From NCBI GenBank assembly GCA_015222555.1, contig JADFVM010000078.1, forward strand, positions 1 to 24,049: a stretch of DNA of 24,049 nucleotides, read 5' to 3'. The notes below the pieces were generated by a model. That model was not told where the DNA came from. It did not search any database and saw nothing but the letters and a program-made list of their open reading frames with translations. Position 1 is the first letter of the stretch. Each line of letters starts with the position of its first letter. Shown one piece after another: positions 6,647 to 14,659 of the stretch. Made by a program: the position numbers and the translations under genes. This DNA is from Pseudomonadota bacterium. GTDB lineage: Bacteria > Desulfobacterota > JADFVX01.

Positions 6647-7195
6647 CTACAACTTCGCCAGCACCCCGGCATTGATCTCTTCTACCTTCTCCTTGCCGAA
6701 AAGAAGCTCAACAAGCTTAAAAGCAAACTCAAGGGCTGTACCCGGCCCGCGACTTGTAATGATGTTGCCGTCAACCACCACCCTCTCCTCGCTGTACTTT
6801 TCATGAACCAGCTCATTGATAACAGAAGGATGACTTGTCACCTTCTTCCCTGCCGTTATACCCAGATTCGAAAGCACCGTTGGTGCGGCGCATATGGCGG
6901 CCACATATTTTCCTTCACTGTAATGATGCTCAACAATGCGCGTCACCCTTTCATCGACCTTAAGGTTTTCCGTCCCGACGGCGCCACCGGGGAGGATAAT
7001 TATGTCAAAGTCATCTTCAACAGCACGATCCAGCGATTCATCGGCAAGCACTTTAATATCATTTCTTCCTACAATAACACCGTCTACTGTACCGGCTGTC
7101 AAAACGTCTGCACCGGCCCGACGCAGGATATCAACTGGCCCGAAGGCTTCAACCTCTTCAAAACCCGGCGCAAGGATTACCAAAACTCTTTTCAT
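6647..7195 (-). CDS. DJ-1/PfpI family protein (YajL/ThiJ-like)
   Basis: A 182-residue cytosolic protein of the DJ-1/PfpI superfamily. The conserved Glu is in GFEEVEA (Glu16), the nucleophile-elbow Cys in AAICAAP (Cys102), and a family His in TSHPSV (His122). Relatives are reported as chaperone or glyoxalase/deglycase-type enzymes, so the activity cannot be fixed from sequence. The frame opens with a TTG at 7204, but AAAGGAG directly abuts that codon and lies nine bases before the ATG at 7195, so I place the start at 7195. It is transcribed toward yraN as a single gene. The upstream region carries an inverted pair of dispersed repeats. Confidence 0.9.
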   Translation of the reverse strand: MKRVLVILAPGFEEVEAFGPVDILRRAGADVLTAGTVDGVIVGRNDIKVLADESLDRAVEDDFDIIILPGGAVGTENLKVDERVTRIVEHHYSEGKYVAAICAAPTVLSNLGITAGKKVTSHPSVINELVHEKYSEERVVVDGNIITSRGPGTALEFAFKLVELLFGKEKVEEINAGVLAKL

Positions 7196-7225
7196 AAGAC
7201 TCAACTCCTTTAATCGAAGCCACCC

Positions 7226-7292
7226 TTCGACCGGCTCAGGGTGACAGTTTTATATTAGTGCTTATTTCCTCCGTCATGGTGAGCCTGTCGAA
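7226..7292. repeat. Inverted pair of dispersed repeats (TTCGACMGGCTCA type)
   Basis: 7226-7245 carries TTCGACCGGCTCAGGGTGAC; 7273-7292 carries the same motif inverted (reverse complement TTCGACAGGCTCACCATGAC). They match at 16 of 20 positions and can form a hairpin around a 27-base loop. The motif family is common in intergenic DNA of environmental proteobacterial genomes. Confidence 0.7.
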
Positions 7293-7352
7293 GCATGAAG
7301 CAGGGTTGATTATCAAGCTGTTCGCATTGTACCTTTAAAAGTTAATAAACCT

Positions 7353-7769
7353 CTACCACCGAAGTATTCGAACCGGGATAACCGCACCACCACAGAGCCC
7401 CACAACCGTCACCGTATCTGGAACATCACGATACTGATCACTCGTACCAACCCCGGCATCAAAGTACAGCCCGCTGAAAATCTTATAAGAAATTTATACC
7501 CCACCGGACCGGATTGTTCACGATTATTACTGCCAGAAAAAAATTCAAAATCAGTGTTCAATGCCGTACAATAGACTGCCAGCGCCTCATTAATCTTATT
7601 GCTTATGACAAAACAGCTTGAATTGGGTGTTACATCAAAAAACTCTTCGCTTACAGCAAAAAAGGATTCATTCATGGATAGACGTTCCTATCTCCAGCTG
7701 TATAGTCAGACCTGACAACGGACCGGAATTAACATTACGAACTACAATAACTGGATACAAAGAAGGTGT
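7353..7769 (-). pseudogene. Probable frameshifted gene remnant, family unknown
   Basis: Protein-like reading continues across three frames on the minus strand. Segment 1 (from 7769) includes VRNVNSGPLSGLTIQLEIG and ends ...GTSIHE-stop. A tandem GAATGAAT (minus strand, 7666-7673) shifts the frame; removing one GAAT joins it to segment 2, which carries SEEFFDVTPNSSCFVISNK and EALAVYCTALNTDFEFFSG. A second shift near 7480-7500 leads to segment 3, YFDAGVGTSDQYRDVPDTV then VVGLCGGAVIPVRILRW and a TAG at 7353-7355. I do not recognise the family. No intact start is visible. A plus-strand frame through the same DNA (ending 7833) is a weaker alternative reading. Confidence 0.45.
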
Positions 7770-8027
7770 TTATCGACTAAAACAGGCTGACAATAAAGCA
7801 TTTTTGGAAATATGGCCATCAAGGACATATTAATTCCAAAATTTGAAACATTATTATAGGGCACGTTAACCATATCAAAAAGGTGGCAAAGATTTCAATG
7901 AAAAATATTGGATCTTTAAATAGTTGGTTAAGGCGCTGACACCCAAATAGAATTCATCATTAACAAATACGATCATGACTCATTCCATTTAACAATTAAC
8001 CTTGAGAGCTGAGCTTCTCAGGTAAAC
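7770..8027. other. Gene-free spacer
   Basis: No convincing reading frame, RNA or strong terminator is seen. A short imperfect hairpin (CTGAG-CTT-CTCAG, near 8009-8021) lies just after the end of the minus-strand operon, but it lacks a good T-tract. AT-rich and without recognisable repeats. Confidence 0.5.
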
Positions 8028-8447
8028 TTATTTTGTAATCAAGTCGACCTCTCCGTCTTTTTTCCTGCCGATAATTCTTACAGAGATCTTATTGGGTAGA
8101 CAAACGATCATTTGCCACGGTTTTTCTATCCATCCCGTTTTTGAACAGATATGCTTGGCACAAAGTTTGTCATCCATAGGCAAAATACGGATCTTTCCAC
8201 GGGACACATCAAAGACAGCCTCCCCTTTGTCCAGTTTTAAGCTACGCTGTCTCGGAGGTATTTTGGGATCAAGAGAAAGTCTCATCACCTCTTTTCCATT
8301 AAGCTCTATTAAGGCAACTTTATCAGTATCGTGAGGGAATAAAGATCGGATGGTAACATAACTGGCGAGGCTAAGGATCAGGAGGATGACTATGAGGAGC
8401 TTGTCCCAGGGAGTCATAAGAGTTCTCAGCTTGTCCCGAAATGCCAT
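8028..8447 (-). CDS. NusG domain II-containing membrane protein
   Basis: A 139-residue protein with an N-terminal membrane segment (about 17-36, DKLLIVILLILSLASYVTI) and an extracytoplasmic beta-rich domain of the NusG_II type (PF07009). Supporting features are VALIELNGKEV, the short polar strands in between, and the late KHICSKTGWIEKPWQMIVCL stretch with CLPNK before a final basic strand. The two Cys in CAKHIC are extracytoplasmic by this topology. The role of stand-alone NusG_II proteins is unknown. It is the last gene of the minus-strand cluster, 16 bases after ccdA, which suggests a link to envelope thiol redox or cofactor maturation. Confidence 0.82.
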   Translation of the reverse strand: MAFRDKLRTLMTPWDKLLIVILLILSLASYVTIRSLFPHDTDKVALIELNGKEVMRLSLDPKIPPRQRSLKLDKGEAVFDVSRGKIRILPMDDKLCAKHICSKTGWIEKPWQMIVCLPNKISVRIIGRKKDGEVDLITK

Positions 8448-8463
8448 GGCTTAAAGCGCTATA

Positions 8464-9225
8464 TCATTTAGGCATGATTTTTTCGACGTCAACATCCCAG
8501 CCAATGCCAACGGACTGGAACCAGCTGGAAAGGACTGTAAAGCGGTCCGTCAGAAGAAGTAGTCCGATAAGTATAAGGACCATTCCGCTTATAATCGTAA
8601 TGATCCTCATATGCCTTGTCACCTTAGGCATATGGTGTATAAAGCTATTAAGGGCCAGCGAAGTTATAAGAAAGGGCAAGCCGAGACCAAGAGAATAGAC
8701 CAGGAGCAGTTCCACCCCGAAAAGGAGTGAACCTTCGGAAGCGGCCACGGAAAGGATGGACCCGAGGATAGGGCCAATACATGGCGTCCAGCCTGCGGCA
8801 AAGACAATTCCCACAAGAACTGAGCCCAGGTAGCCTGCCGGTTTTTCCTGGAGATGAATTTTTTTATCCCTGTTAATAAAGTCTAACTTGATCACTCCCA
8901 TGACGAAGAAACCGAAGAAGATGATAAGAAGACCTCCCACCTTCAAGATGATATCTTTATAATCACGAAGAAAGGAACCCATATAGGAAGATGAGGCGCC
9001 CAGAGAGACAAAAACGAGGGTAAAACCGAAAATGAATGCGATAGAATTTAAGAGACAGACCTTTGTCAGATTTTTCTCTTCTCCTCCTTCAAGAAGATCT
9101 TCAAAGGATATGCCCGTAATATAGGACACATAGGAGGGGATTAATGGAAACACGCAGGGGGAAACGAAGGAAAGAAAACCCGCCGCAAAGGCAAAGAGAA
9201 AGGAAATGTCATTACTATGACCCAC
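8464..9225 (-). CDS. ccdA: CcdA-type thiol-disulfide membrane transporter
   Basis: A 253-residue inner-membrane protein with about six hydrophobic segments, in the CcdA/DsbD-transmembrane family. It moves electrons from cytosolic thioredoxin to extracytoplasmic thiol proteins such as ResA/TlpA, supporting cytochrome c maturation. The two redox cysteines lie in FVSPCVFPLIPSY (Cys24) and AAGWTPCIGPILG (Cys149). The start is a GTG whose G is the last base of the preceding TAG stop, a one-base overlap. No DsbD-like periplasmic domains are fused; the separate thioredoxin-fold proteins immediately upstream are the obvious partners. Confidence 0.95.
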   Translation of the reverse strand: MGHSNDISFLFAFAAGFLSFVSPCVFPLIPSYVSYITGISFEDLLEGGEEKNLTKVCLLNSIAFIFGFTLVFVSLGASSSYMGSFLRDYKDIILKVGGLLIIFFGFFVMGVIKLDFINRDKKIHLQEKPAGYLGSVLVGIVFAAGWTPCIGPILGSILSVAASEGSLLFGVELLLVYSLGLGLPFLITSLALNSFIHHMPKVTRHMRIITIISGMVLILIGLLLLTDRFTVLSSWFQSVGIGWDVDVEKIMPK

Positions 9226-9788
9226 TAGGCTTTATCCGCCTTTCCGATAATTTCATCCAAGGACTCAAGTATATCCTTATCTGTCCAGTCCCTCATACCG
9301 GGAACCATTTCTATTATTTTTCCATCTCGATCAATAATAAATGTGGTGGGCAAGGCGAAGACACCGTAAGAATCCGAAACTTTGTTTGTACTATCAATGA
9401 GAACAAGAAAGGTGTAACCATTTTTATCAACAAAGGGCTGCACTATTTCTTTCCCCTGATGATCGGTAGCGACGGCAAGGATAATCAGATCTTTCTTGTC
9501 ATACCTTTTCGAAAGTGCCTCCATGGAAGGCATTTCATGACGGCAGGGCGCACACCATGTAGCCCAGAAATTCAAAAAAACGGTCTTGCCCTTGAAATCC
9601 GACAAGGCAACTTTCTTACCCTTAAGATCCAGGAGAGTAAAATCCTTTGCAACCGTTCCCTTGTCAAGGGCAACCCAATCAGCCTTATCTGCGCTTTCAA
9701 CCTTATCCTTTTCGGTCCCTGAATTACAGGCCGACAAAGAAGGTATAAGCAGAAAAGCAAGAAACAGAGTGACAGTCAATTTATTCAT
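9225..9788 (-). CDS. ResA/TlpA-like thiol-disulfide lipoprotein
   Basis: A 187-residue thioredoxin-fold protein. The signal peptide ends in a lipobox, LSAC (Cys21), so it should be lipid-anchored on the periplasmic side. The active site is FWATWCAPCR (Cys79, Cys82), a WCxPC thioredoxin motif. The later ALPTTFIID segment contains the cis-proline loop. It probably reduces apocytochrome c or other envelope thiols using electrons from CcdA, whose gene overlaps its stop by one base. It starts two bases after the previous gene, a second TlpA-like protein. The exact substrate is uncertain; ResA or TlpA roles are equally possible. Confidence 0.92.
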   Translation of the reverse strand: MNKLTVTLFLAFLLIPSLSACNSGTEKDKVESADKADWVALDKGTVAKDFTLLDLKGKKVALSDFKGKTVFLNFWATWCAPCRHEMPSMEALSKRYDKKDLIILAVATDHQGKEIVQPFVDKNGYTFLVLIDSTNKVSDSYGVFALPTTFIIDRDGKIIEMVPGMRDWTDKDILESLDEIIGKADKA

Positions 9789-9790
9789 AA

Positions 9791-10384
9791 TCAGCCTTTG
9801 GTAAGTTTATTCAGTCTATCAATAAATTGGGGGGAGTCCCACTCTTTCGGGCCGACAAATTTGTCCAGGATTATACCATCCTTGCCGATGAGAAACGTTT
9901 CAGGCCAGCCAGTCAACTTGTAACGACTGTAGACAACTTTCTTTGTATCGACAAGTGCAGGAAAATGCAGGCCATGCTTATCCATAAAGGTTTTGACAAC
10001 TGTTGCGTCCTCTCCGCGGTTTGTCACAACAGTGAGCAGTTGAAATCCCTCATTTCCCTTCATTTTCTGATAAAGATTCTCAAAATAAGGAACCTCATCG
10101 ATACAGGGAGGACAGGTTGTAGACCATAGGTTCAAAAGGACTATCTTCCCTTTATATTGGGAAAGTGACACATCTTTGAAACTTAAATCACGAAAGGTAA
10201 AATCAGGCGCTGCATAACCGGCTCTAACTTTCCGGAGTTGATCTTTACCGCCCCACAAAAAAACGAATGTGACAATAAGAACAGCCACAATGGCCGAAAG
10301 GAGAAGCACTTTGGGGAGATTGCTCTGTTTTGGAGCATCAACATCATTCAGACTATCTTCGGATATCCCCTGATCCGACATCAT
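9791..10384 (-). CDS. TlpA-like thioredoxin-fold protein, membrane-anchored
   Basis: A 197-residue protein with a polar N-terminus, one membrane segment (about 25-45) and a periplasmic thioredoxin-like domain. The redox motif is LWSTTCPPC (Cys91, Cys94): the usual Trp before the first Cys is replaced by Thr, unlike the neighbouring WCAPC protein. GWPETFLIGKDG provides the cis-proline loop. It overlaps the TPR gene upstream by four bases and is two bases from the next TlpA-like gene. The pair may be paralogues with distinct reduction potentials or clients; this is inferred from the motif difference and different anchoring. Confidence 0.9.
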   Translation of the reverse strand: MMSDQGISEDSLNDVDAPKQSNLPKVLLLSAIVAVLIVTFVFLWGGKDQLRKVRAGYAAPDFTFRDLSFKDVSLSQYKGKIVLLNLWSTTCPPCIDEVPYFENLYQKMKGNEGFQLLTVVTNRGEDATVVKTFMDKHGLHFPALVDTKKVVYSRYKLTGWPETFLIGKDGIILDKFVGPKEWDSPQFIDRLNKLTKG

Positions 10385-10938
10385 TGCTGGTCCTTTATGA
10401 CATCTATCTTGGCCAGGAAATTATCTGCATCCGCGCCCAACGGCCCCAAGGGGTCCAGTTCTTTAACTTTTTTAAAAGGTACTTCAGCTTCTACATATTT
10501 CCCAAGGGATAACAACATGTAACCTTTGCTCAACCATGCATGTTTGTATGTGGGATCTACTTTGATCGCTTTGTCGATCACCTCCAGCGCCGCCTCACTA
10601 TTACCCAGGTAGAAATAGGCCAGGCCTTTATCATTAAGACAATCCGCGTCTTTTGGATTAATTTTTAAGGCCTTATCGTACTCCGCTATAGCTTCTTTAT
10701 ATTTTGCCGACTCAAAGTAGGCGTCTCCCAGGGCGGACAAGAGCTCAAAATTATCAGGATTTTCATAAAGACTCGCTTTCAGGCTCTCAATCCTCTTTTC
10801 TTCAGTTTGAGCCCCTTTGCCAGTCCACTCCTGAACGTCTTCGGTCGCTTTTTCCCCCTTACCTTTATCACAACCGACCAATAGCAGAAACAATGAGAAT
10901 ACGACAAGTAGACTTTTTTTACTGAAGACTTTTTTCAC
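10381..10938 (-). CDS. TPR-repeat lipoprotein
   Basis: A 185-residue protein with a lipoprotein signal (LLVGC, Cys23), a charged linker and about three tetratricopeptide units: NFELLSALGDAYFESAKYKE, DADCLNDKGLAYFYLGNSEA and HAWLSKGYMLLSLGKYVEA, the last followed by EVPFKKVKELDP. TPR proteins form protein-protein scaffolds; in cytochrome c maturation a TPR protein (CcmH/NrfG type) assists haem lyase, and the position next to TlpA/CcdA genes makes a similar assisting role plausible. Sequence alone does not prove this. The stop overlaps the next start (ATGATG) by four bases. Confidence 0.88.
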   Translation of the reverse strand: MKKVFSKKSLLVVFSLFLLLVGCDKGKGEKATEDVQEWTGKGAQTEEKRIESLKASLYENPDNFELLSALGDAYFESAKYKEAIAEYDKALKINPKDADCLNDKGLAYFYLGNSEAALEVIDKAIKVDPTYKHAWLSKGYMLLSLGKYVEAEVPFKKVKELDPLGPLGADADNFLAKIDVIKDQQ

Positions 10939-10978
10939 AAAATCTCTCCTTATTCAACGACAAAATAAAAAATGTTTC

Positions 10979-11425
10979 TCATTTTCTTGCAAAAGTGGCA
11001 TTCACTTTCTTTACAATTTCGCTTTTTTTATACCCCTTTTTGTGCAGATCGTGGGCCATAAGAGCCTCATTGATGCAGACACTGCATTGCGAGCCATGCC
11101 TGTCCACATAACAGGTAAGAAGACTCTTGTGACCATGGTTCTTCTGACAATCACAATAACAATAAATGCCGTCAAGCACCTCAGGTATTTCTTTTGCAGC
11201 CTCATAGGCCTTCGCTGTTTTCCCAAAAAAATAAGCGGGAGTCATGGTGCTGCGCATTTCACCACCACGAGCCGTGGGGTAGTTTTCAGTCCCGCCCATC
11301 AAGGCAAAACCGATTGCAAAACCGATTGCAACAACTATGACACCTATCACCAGGGGTTTCAAGCTTCGTTTATTATTCCCCCCATTTTTTTTACTGCCGG
11401 CATTTTCTTTTTTATTATCGGCCAT
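10979..11425 (-). CDS. CYCxC-motif membrane-anchored protein
   Basis: A 148-residue protein: a basic N-terminus, one membrane segment (about 23-43) and an extracytoplasmic cysteine-rich domain. The motif is YCYCDC (Cys89, 91, 93), followed by His97, His99, Cys105, Cys114 and Cys117 and a helical tail. This matches the PCYCGC/CYCxC family, some members of which carry selenocysteine; here every motif position is an ordinary Cys codon. The arrangement suggests metal or iron-sulfur binding, or a redox role, but no function is established to my knowledge. It lies 20 bases after degP and 40 before the TPR lipoprotein in a same-strand run. Confidence 0.8.
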   Translation of the reverse strand: MADNKKENAGSKKNGGNNKRSLKPLVIGVIVVAIGFAIGFALMGGTENYPTARGGEMRSTMTPAYFFGKTAKAYEAAKEIPEVLDGIYCYCDCQKNHGHKSLLTCYVDRHGSQCSVCINEALMAHDLHKKGYKKSEIVKKVNATFARK

Positions 11426-11445
11426 CAGACTCTTTGTTTACTTTG

Positions 11446-12927
11446 TTAATCAATTTTTACTGTTGCATAAAAAGTATTACCATTTCTGGATATCAAAAAG
11501 AGCGCAGCATCACCCTTTTTGAACCTTTTAACTTCCCTTTTATAGTCGCCTATACCCCTTATGTCTTTCATGTTGATCTCGAGAATCACATCCCCTCTTT
11601 TAAGCCCTCCATTATCGGCAGCACTACCACGTTCAATCCTGCTAATGAAGACACCTCCCATCAAATCCTGATGGAGGTGTTTTGCAATTTCAGGTGTAAT
11701 TTCCTGAACTGTCATCCCAAGGTTTTCTGTTTTTCCTTCACTTTGAATGAGCTCTTCCTCCACAAGTTTCTCGATTTCTGCCTTTAAAGTTTTTTTCTTC
11801 CCTTCTCTTAAAACTTCGACCTCAACCGTTTTTCCTACAGGAGTTGAAGCCACAACAGAAGAAAGCTCCTTCATCTTCCCTATTTTTTCACCATCAAAAA
11901 GGATAACAACATCCCCCCGTTTTAAACCCGCCTTTTCAGCAGGGCTATTCTCCACAACATCGGCCACCAGAGCACCTTCTTCAGAAGGGAGTTTCAATGT
12001 TTTAGCAAGGTCCTTTGTTATGGTCTGAATCATTACACCGAGCCACCCTCTGGTAACGGTCCCCTCTTTTTTAAGCTGAGGAAGCAGCCTTTTAACCATA
12101 TTGATGGGAGTCGCAAAACCGATACCCACATTACCGCCAGACGGCGAAAAGATAGCCGTATTTATTCCCACAACCTCTCCACTTACATTAAAAAGAGGCC
12201 CACCACTATTACCGGGATTAATTGAAGCATCAGTCTGAATAAAATCATCATAGGGGCCGGCTCCAATATCTCTTCCCTTGGCGCTTACAATCCCCGCGGT
12301 AACTGTCTGTCCCACACCAAAGGGATTACCAATGGCGATGACCCACTCGCCCACATCCAGGCTATCCGAATCGCCGAGTTCAACTATGGGCAGTTCATTG
12401 TGATCTTCAATCTTAATGAGTGCCACATCCGTCCTTGAATCTCTCCCGATCATTTCTGCCTTAAACTCTCTACCATCGGAAAACTTCACTACAATTTCAT
12501 CAGCATTTTCCACGACATGGTTGTTGGTCAGGATATAACCCGCCTTATCAATGACAAAACCAGAGCCAAGACTTTGAGATTTGAATTCTCTTTTGGGGAT
12601 TTGACCGAAAAACTTGTCGAAAAAATCATCGCCAAAAAAGTCCCGGAAAGGATCAGATGGAGACATGGGTGCACCGCCAAAATCTCCATGTTTGACCACT
12701 TTTGTCGTTGAAATATTAACGACTGCCGGCTTTTTACTTTTTACCATATCAACAAAATAAGGCAGGCCCGATCTTGCCATTGCAGCGCCCCTAGCTTCTA
12801 CTGGTGATGATATGGCTGACACCTCACCGGGAACGTCCCACATGGATGAAACCAGGATGCCTGCGCCGAATAGAAGTGCCGCAATGATTACAGTTATGCT
12901 TCGTTTCAAATATTTGTTATTTTTCAT
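11446..12927 (-). CDS. degP: Periplasmic serine protease DegP/HtrA (Do family)
   Basis: A 493-residue HtrA protease and chaperone that removes misfolded envelope proteins. It has an N-terminal signal or anchor (about 9-28). The trypsin-like domain has His137 (LTNNHVVE), Asp167 (SRTDVALIK) and Ser241 (NPGNSGGP). PDZ1 covers about 290-375 (GWLGVMIQTI...GLKRGDVVILFDG) and PDZ2 about 395-485 (LGMTVQEITPE...GLKRGDVILEIN). Its start overlaps the rseB-like stop by four bases. degP is a classic sigma-E target; here it is in the sigma factor's own cluster, implying direct feedback. Orthology to DegP versus DegQ or MucD is not resolved. Confidence 0.96.
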   Translation of the reverse strand: MKNNKYLKRSITVIIAALLFGAGILVSSMWDVPGEVSAISSPVEARGAAMARSGLPYFVDMVKSKKPAVVNISTTKVVKHGDFGGAPMSPSDPFRDFFGDDFFDKFFGQIPKREFKSQSLGSGFVIDKAGYILTNNHVVENADEIVVKFSDGREFKAEMIGRDSRTDVALIKIEDHNELPIVELGDSDSLDVGEWVIAIGNPFGVGQTVTAGIVSAKGRDIGAGPYDDFIQTDASINPGNSGGPLFNVSGEVVGINTAIFSPSGGNVGIGFATPINMVKRLLPQLKKEGTVTRGWLGVMIQTITKDLAKTLKLPSEEGALVADVVENSPAEKAGLKRGDVVILFDGEKIGKMKELSSVVASTPVGKTVEVEVLREGKKKTLKAEIEKLVEEELIQSEGKTENLGMTVQEITPEIAKHLHQDLMGGVFISRIERGSAADNGGLKRGDVILEINMKDIRGIGDYKREVKRFKKGDAALFLISRNGNTFYATVKID

Positions 12928-13997
12928 CTTCTCACCTTCCTTTTCTTTAAATCTATGGATATATTGACCAGCCCCTGTTTTGAAACTTCTCCCACAACCG
13001 TGAGACGGTGATTATCTGATACAAAGCTCATTATATTTTCCGGGCCTCTGCGACAAAAAAACCCTTCAAACCCGTTGATCTTCACCTTTTCAAGCAATTG
13101 ACCCGCACCAGATTCAGCATTTCCCGGCATTCTAGACCTTTCATTGCTCCACTGCTCACTGAAAACTGAAACGCTGTTAAGTCCATCATGGTATAGGAGC
13201 TGAAGCTGGCCATTATCATCCTCCATCACCTCTTTTAACACATAGCCGCCTGAAAGTCTTTCAATAAAGTCCCCATGTTTTTTTACTTTATCAGGACTAT
13301 AAATTTTAACAACTGTCCCGGAAAGCTCATAGGCAACTGTTCCACTGGGCACCATTATATCAAAGTAATCATGAGGAAAGGAAGGATTTATAACGATATT
13401 CCGCAGTGAGCTGAGATAAGACAAACGACCATGTGTATCGAAAGTTTCTGTTTTCATGATAAGACCCGTTTCAGAGTCAAACCACACGCTGAAAGCTGGC
13501 CTTGTGCCGATCTCTTTCGGCTCTATGGATATGACAAGCGCTTTCCTGCCCGACACTTCATCATTATTCACATATTTTACATCATAGTTGTTTTTAATAA
13601 GGCCTATAAGCTCTTTTTTTGAATCTGTTGCTTTCTTACTCTTGGAAAGCGGTGTTTTGATGGCCATTTTTCTTTTAGGATAAGATATAATCTGCAAGTC
13701 CTCATCATTGACAACGACCTCTTCAAGAGTGCCATCAAGATTATATTTTTCCCTTCTCACCTTATGAGGTTTTAATCTCCCCACTTTATATCTTTCAATC
13801 TTCGGCTCGCTATTAGAAAAAAAGATGACAACCTCTTCTGCCTGGTACGACACATAATAGTCACCCTTTAACAGGGTTTCCAGGATATGGTCAACATTTT
13901 TGACATCAGAGAAAGCTGAACTTCTTGTGGGGGAAATTACAGAGATGTACAGAATAACAAGAAAAGTAAGTGAAGGTTTAAGATTCTTTGCAAACAT
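12924..13997 (-). CDS. RseB/MucB-like sigma-E regulator
   Basis: A 357-residue exported protein (signal about 1-28, ending near SSA). The N-terminal part resembles the LolA-like domain of RseB/MucB: GDYYVSYQAEEVVIFFS, KVRREKYNLDG and the SVWFDSETGLIMKTETFD strand with LRNIVINPSFPHDYF. In RseB this domain senses mislocalised lipoproteins or lipopolysaccharide and shields the anti-sigma factor from proteolysis. The position, eight bases after the anti-sigma gene and overlapping degP, is the strongest support. The overall sequence is divergent from enterobacterial RseB, so I leave the symbol empty. The start has little ribosome site and is probably coupled. Confidence 0.8.
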   Translation of the reverse strand: MFAKNLKPSLTFLVILYISVISPTRSSAFSDVKNVDHILETLLKGDYYVSYQAEEVVIFFSNSEPKIERYKVGRLKPHKVRREKYNLDGTLEEVVVNDEDLQIISYPKRKMAIKTPLSKSKKATDSKKELIGLIKNNYDVKYVNNDEVSGRKALVISIEPKEIGTRPAFSVWFDSETGLIMKTETFDTHGRLSYLSSLRNIVINPSFPHDYFDIMVPSGTVAYELSGTVVKIYSPDKVKKHGDFIERLSGGYVLKEVMEDDNGQLQLLYHDGLNSVSVFSEQWSNERSRMPGNAESGAGQLLEKVKINGFEGFFCRRGPENIMSFVSDNHRLTVVGEVSKQGLVNISIDLKKRKVRR

Positions 13998-14005
13998 TGT
14001 CAGGG

Positions 14006-14623
14006 CTACTTAACTCTACTATAAGTCACATAAGATAGATTGCTGTTTCTTCCGACCATTGTCATGTTTGCCGGCCTGCTACTGGCCGCTGCCTCATGTC
14101 TTGAAACATAATAACCAAGGTCTTCCTCATTTTCATCCCTGCCGGCACGCTGTTGTTCCATACTTTCGGCCTTCAATCCCTTTGCATCCAGAAGAAAAGG
14201 TTTTGATGGAATATCCGTACCTGATCTTCCGTAAAACAGGGTCAGAGAAGCAATAAGAAGGATGGACAGGACAAAGGAGAGCTGCATGGATGGTTTTGAT
14301 AAAAAGGGGAATATATTCCATAATGAGAAGGGAGGGGATATAGAATTAGAAGATTCTATTTCAGGCTGAATCAATACCGGGGATCTGGCTGGCTCTCCAC
14401 TTTCAATAATACCCATTACCTTCGCAGAAAAACCGTCTGGGACAAAGACCGAGGCTTCACGATTTTCCTCTATTAAAAAACCCCTTAGCTGATGAGAATC
14501 CCTGTATTGCTGAAAACAATCGCTGCAAATTACGAGGTGACGCATGAGAAAGAGCGACTTGCTCTCTTCCAGTTCACCATCGATCTCTTCCGAGATCATT
14601 TCCCAATAATCCTTACAACTCAT
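14006..14623 (-). CDS. Anti-sigma factor with zinc finger (RseA-like)
   Basis: A 205-residue single-pass membrane protein. The cytosolic N-terminus has the ZAS zinc finger His29-x3-Cys33-x2-Cys36 (RHLVICSDC) with Cys3 as a possible fourth ligand. One membrane helix spans about 112-131 (SMQLSFVLSILLIASLTLFY), leaving about 75 extracytoplasmic residues. This is the layout of anti-sigma factors that hold an ECF sigma at the membrane until regulated proteolysis. It lies 36 bases after the sigma gene. GGGGATAAG precedes the ATG. I expect its release step to involve site-1 and site-2 proteases encoded elsewhere. Confidence 0.88.
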   Translation of the reverse strand: MSCKDYWEMISEEIDGELEESKSLFLMRHLVICSDCFQQYRDSHQLRGFLIEENREASVFVPDGFSAKVMGIIESGEPARSPVLIQPEIESSNSISPPFSLWNIFPFLSKPSMQLSFVLSILLIASLTLFYGRSGTDIPSKPFLLDAKGLKAESMEQQRAGRDENEEDLGYYVSRHEAAASSRPANMTMVGRNSNLSYVTYSRVK

Positions 14624-14659
14624 CTTATCCCCATTTAAGCTTTTTACTACTTTGCCATT

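Noticed and set aside
7618..7833. Plus-strand 71-codon frame beginning with TTG
   Set aside because: Its C-terminal half looks protein-like, but it lies across the better-supported minus-strand pseudogene, has no ribosome site and no recognised family.
10979..11425. Selenocysteine in the CYCxC protein
   Set aside because: All motif positions are ordinary Cys codons and no in-frame TGA is present within the domain.
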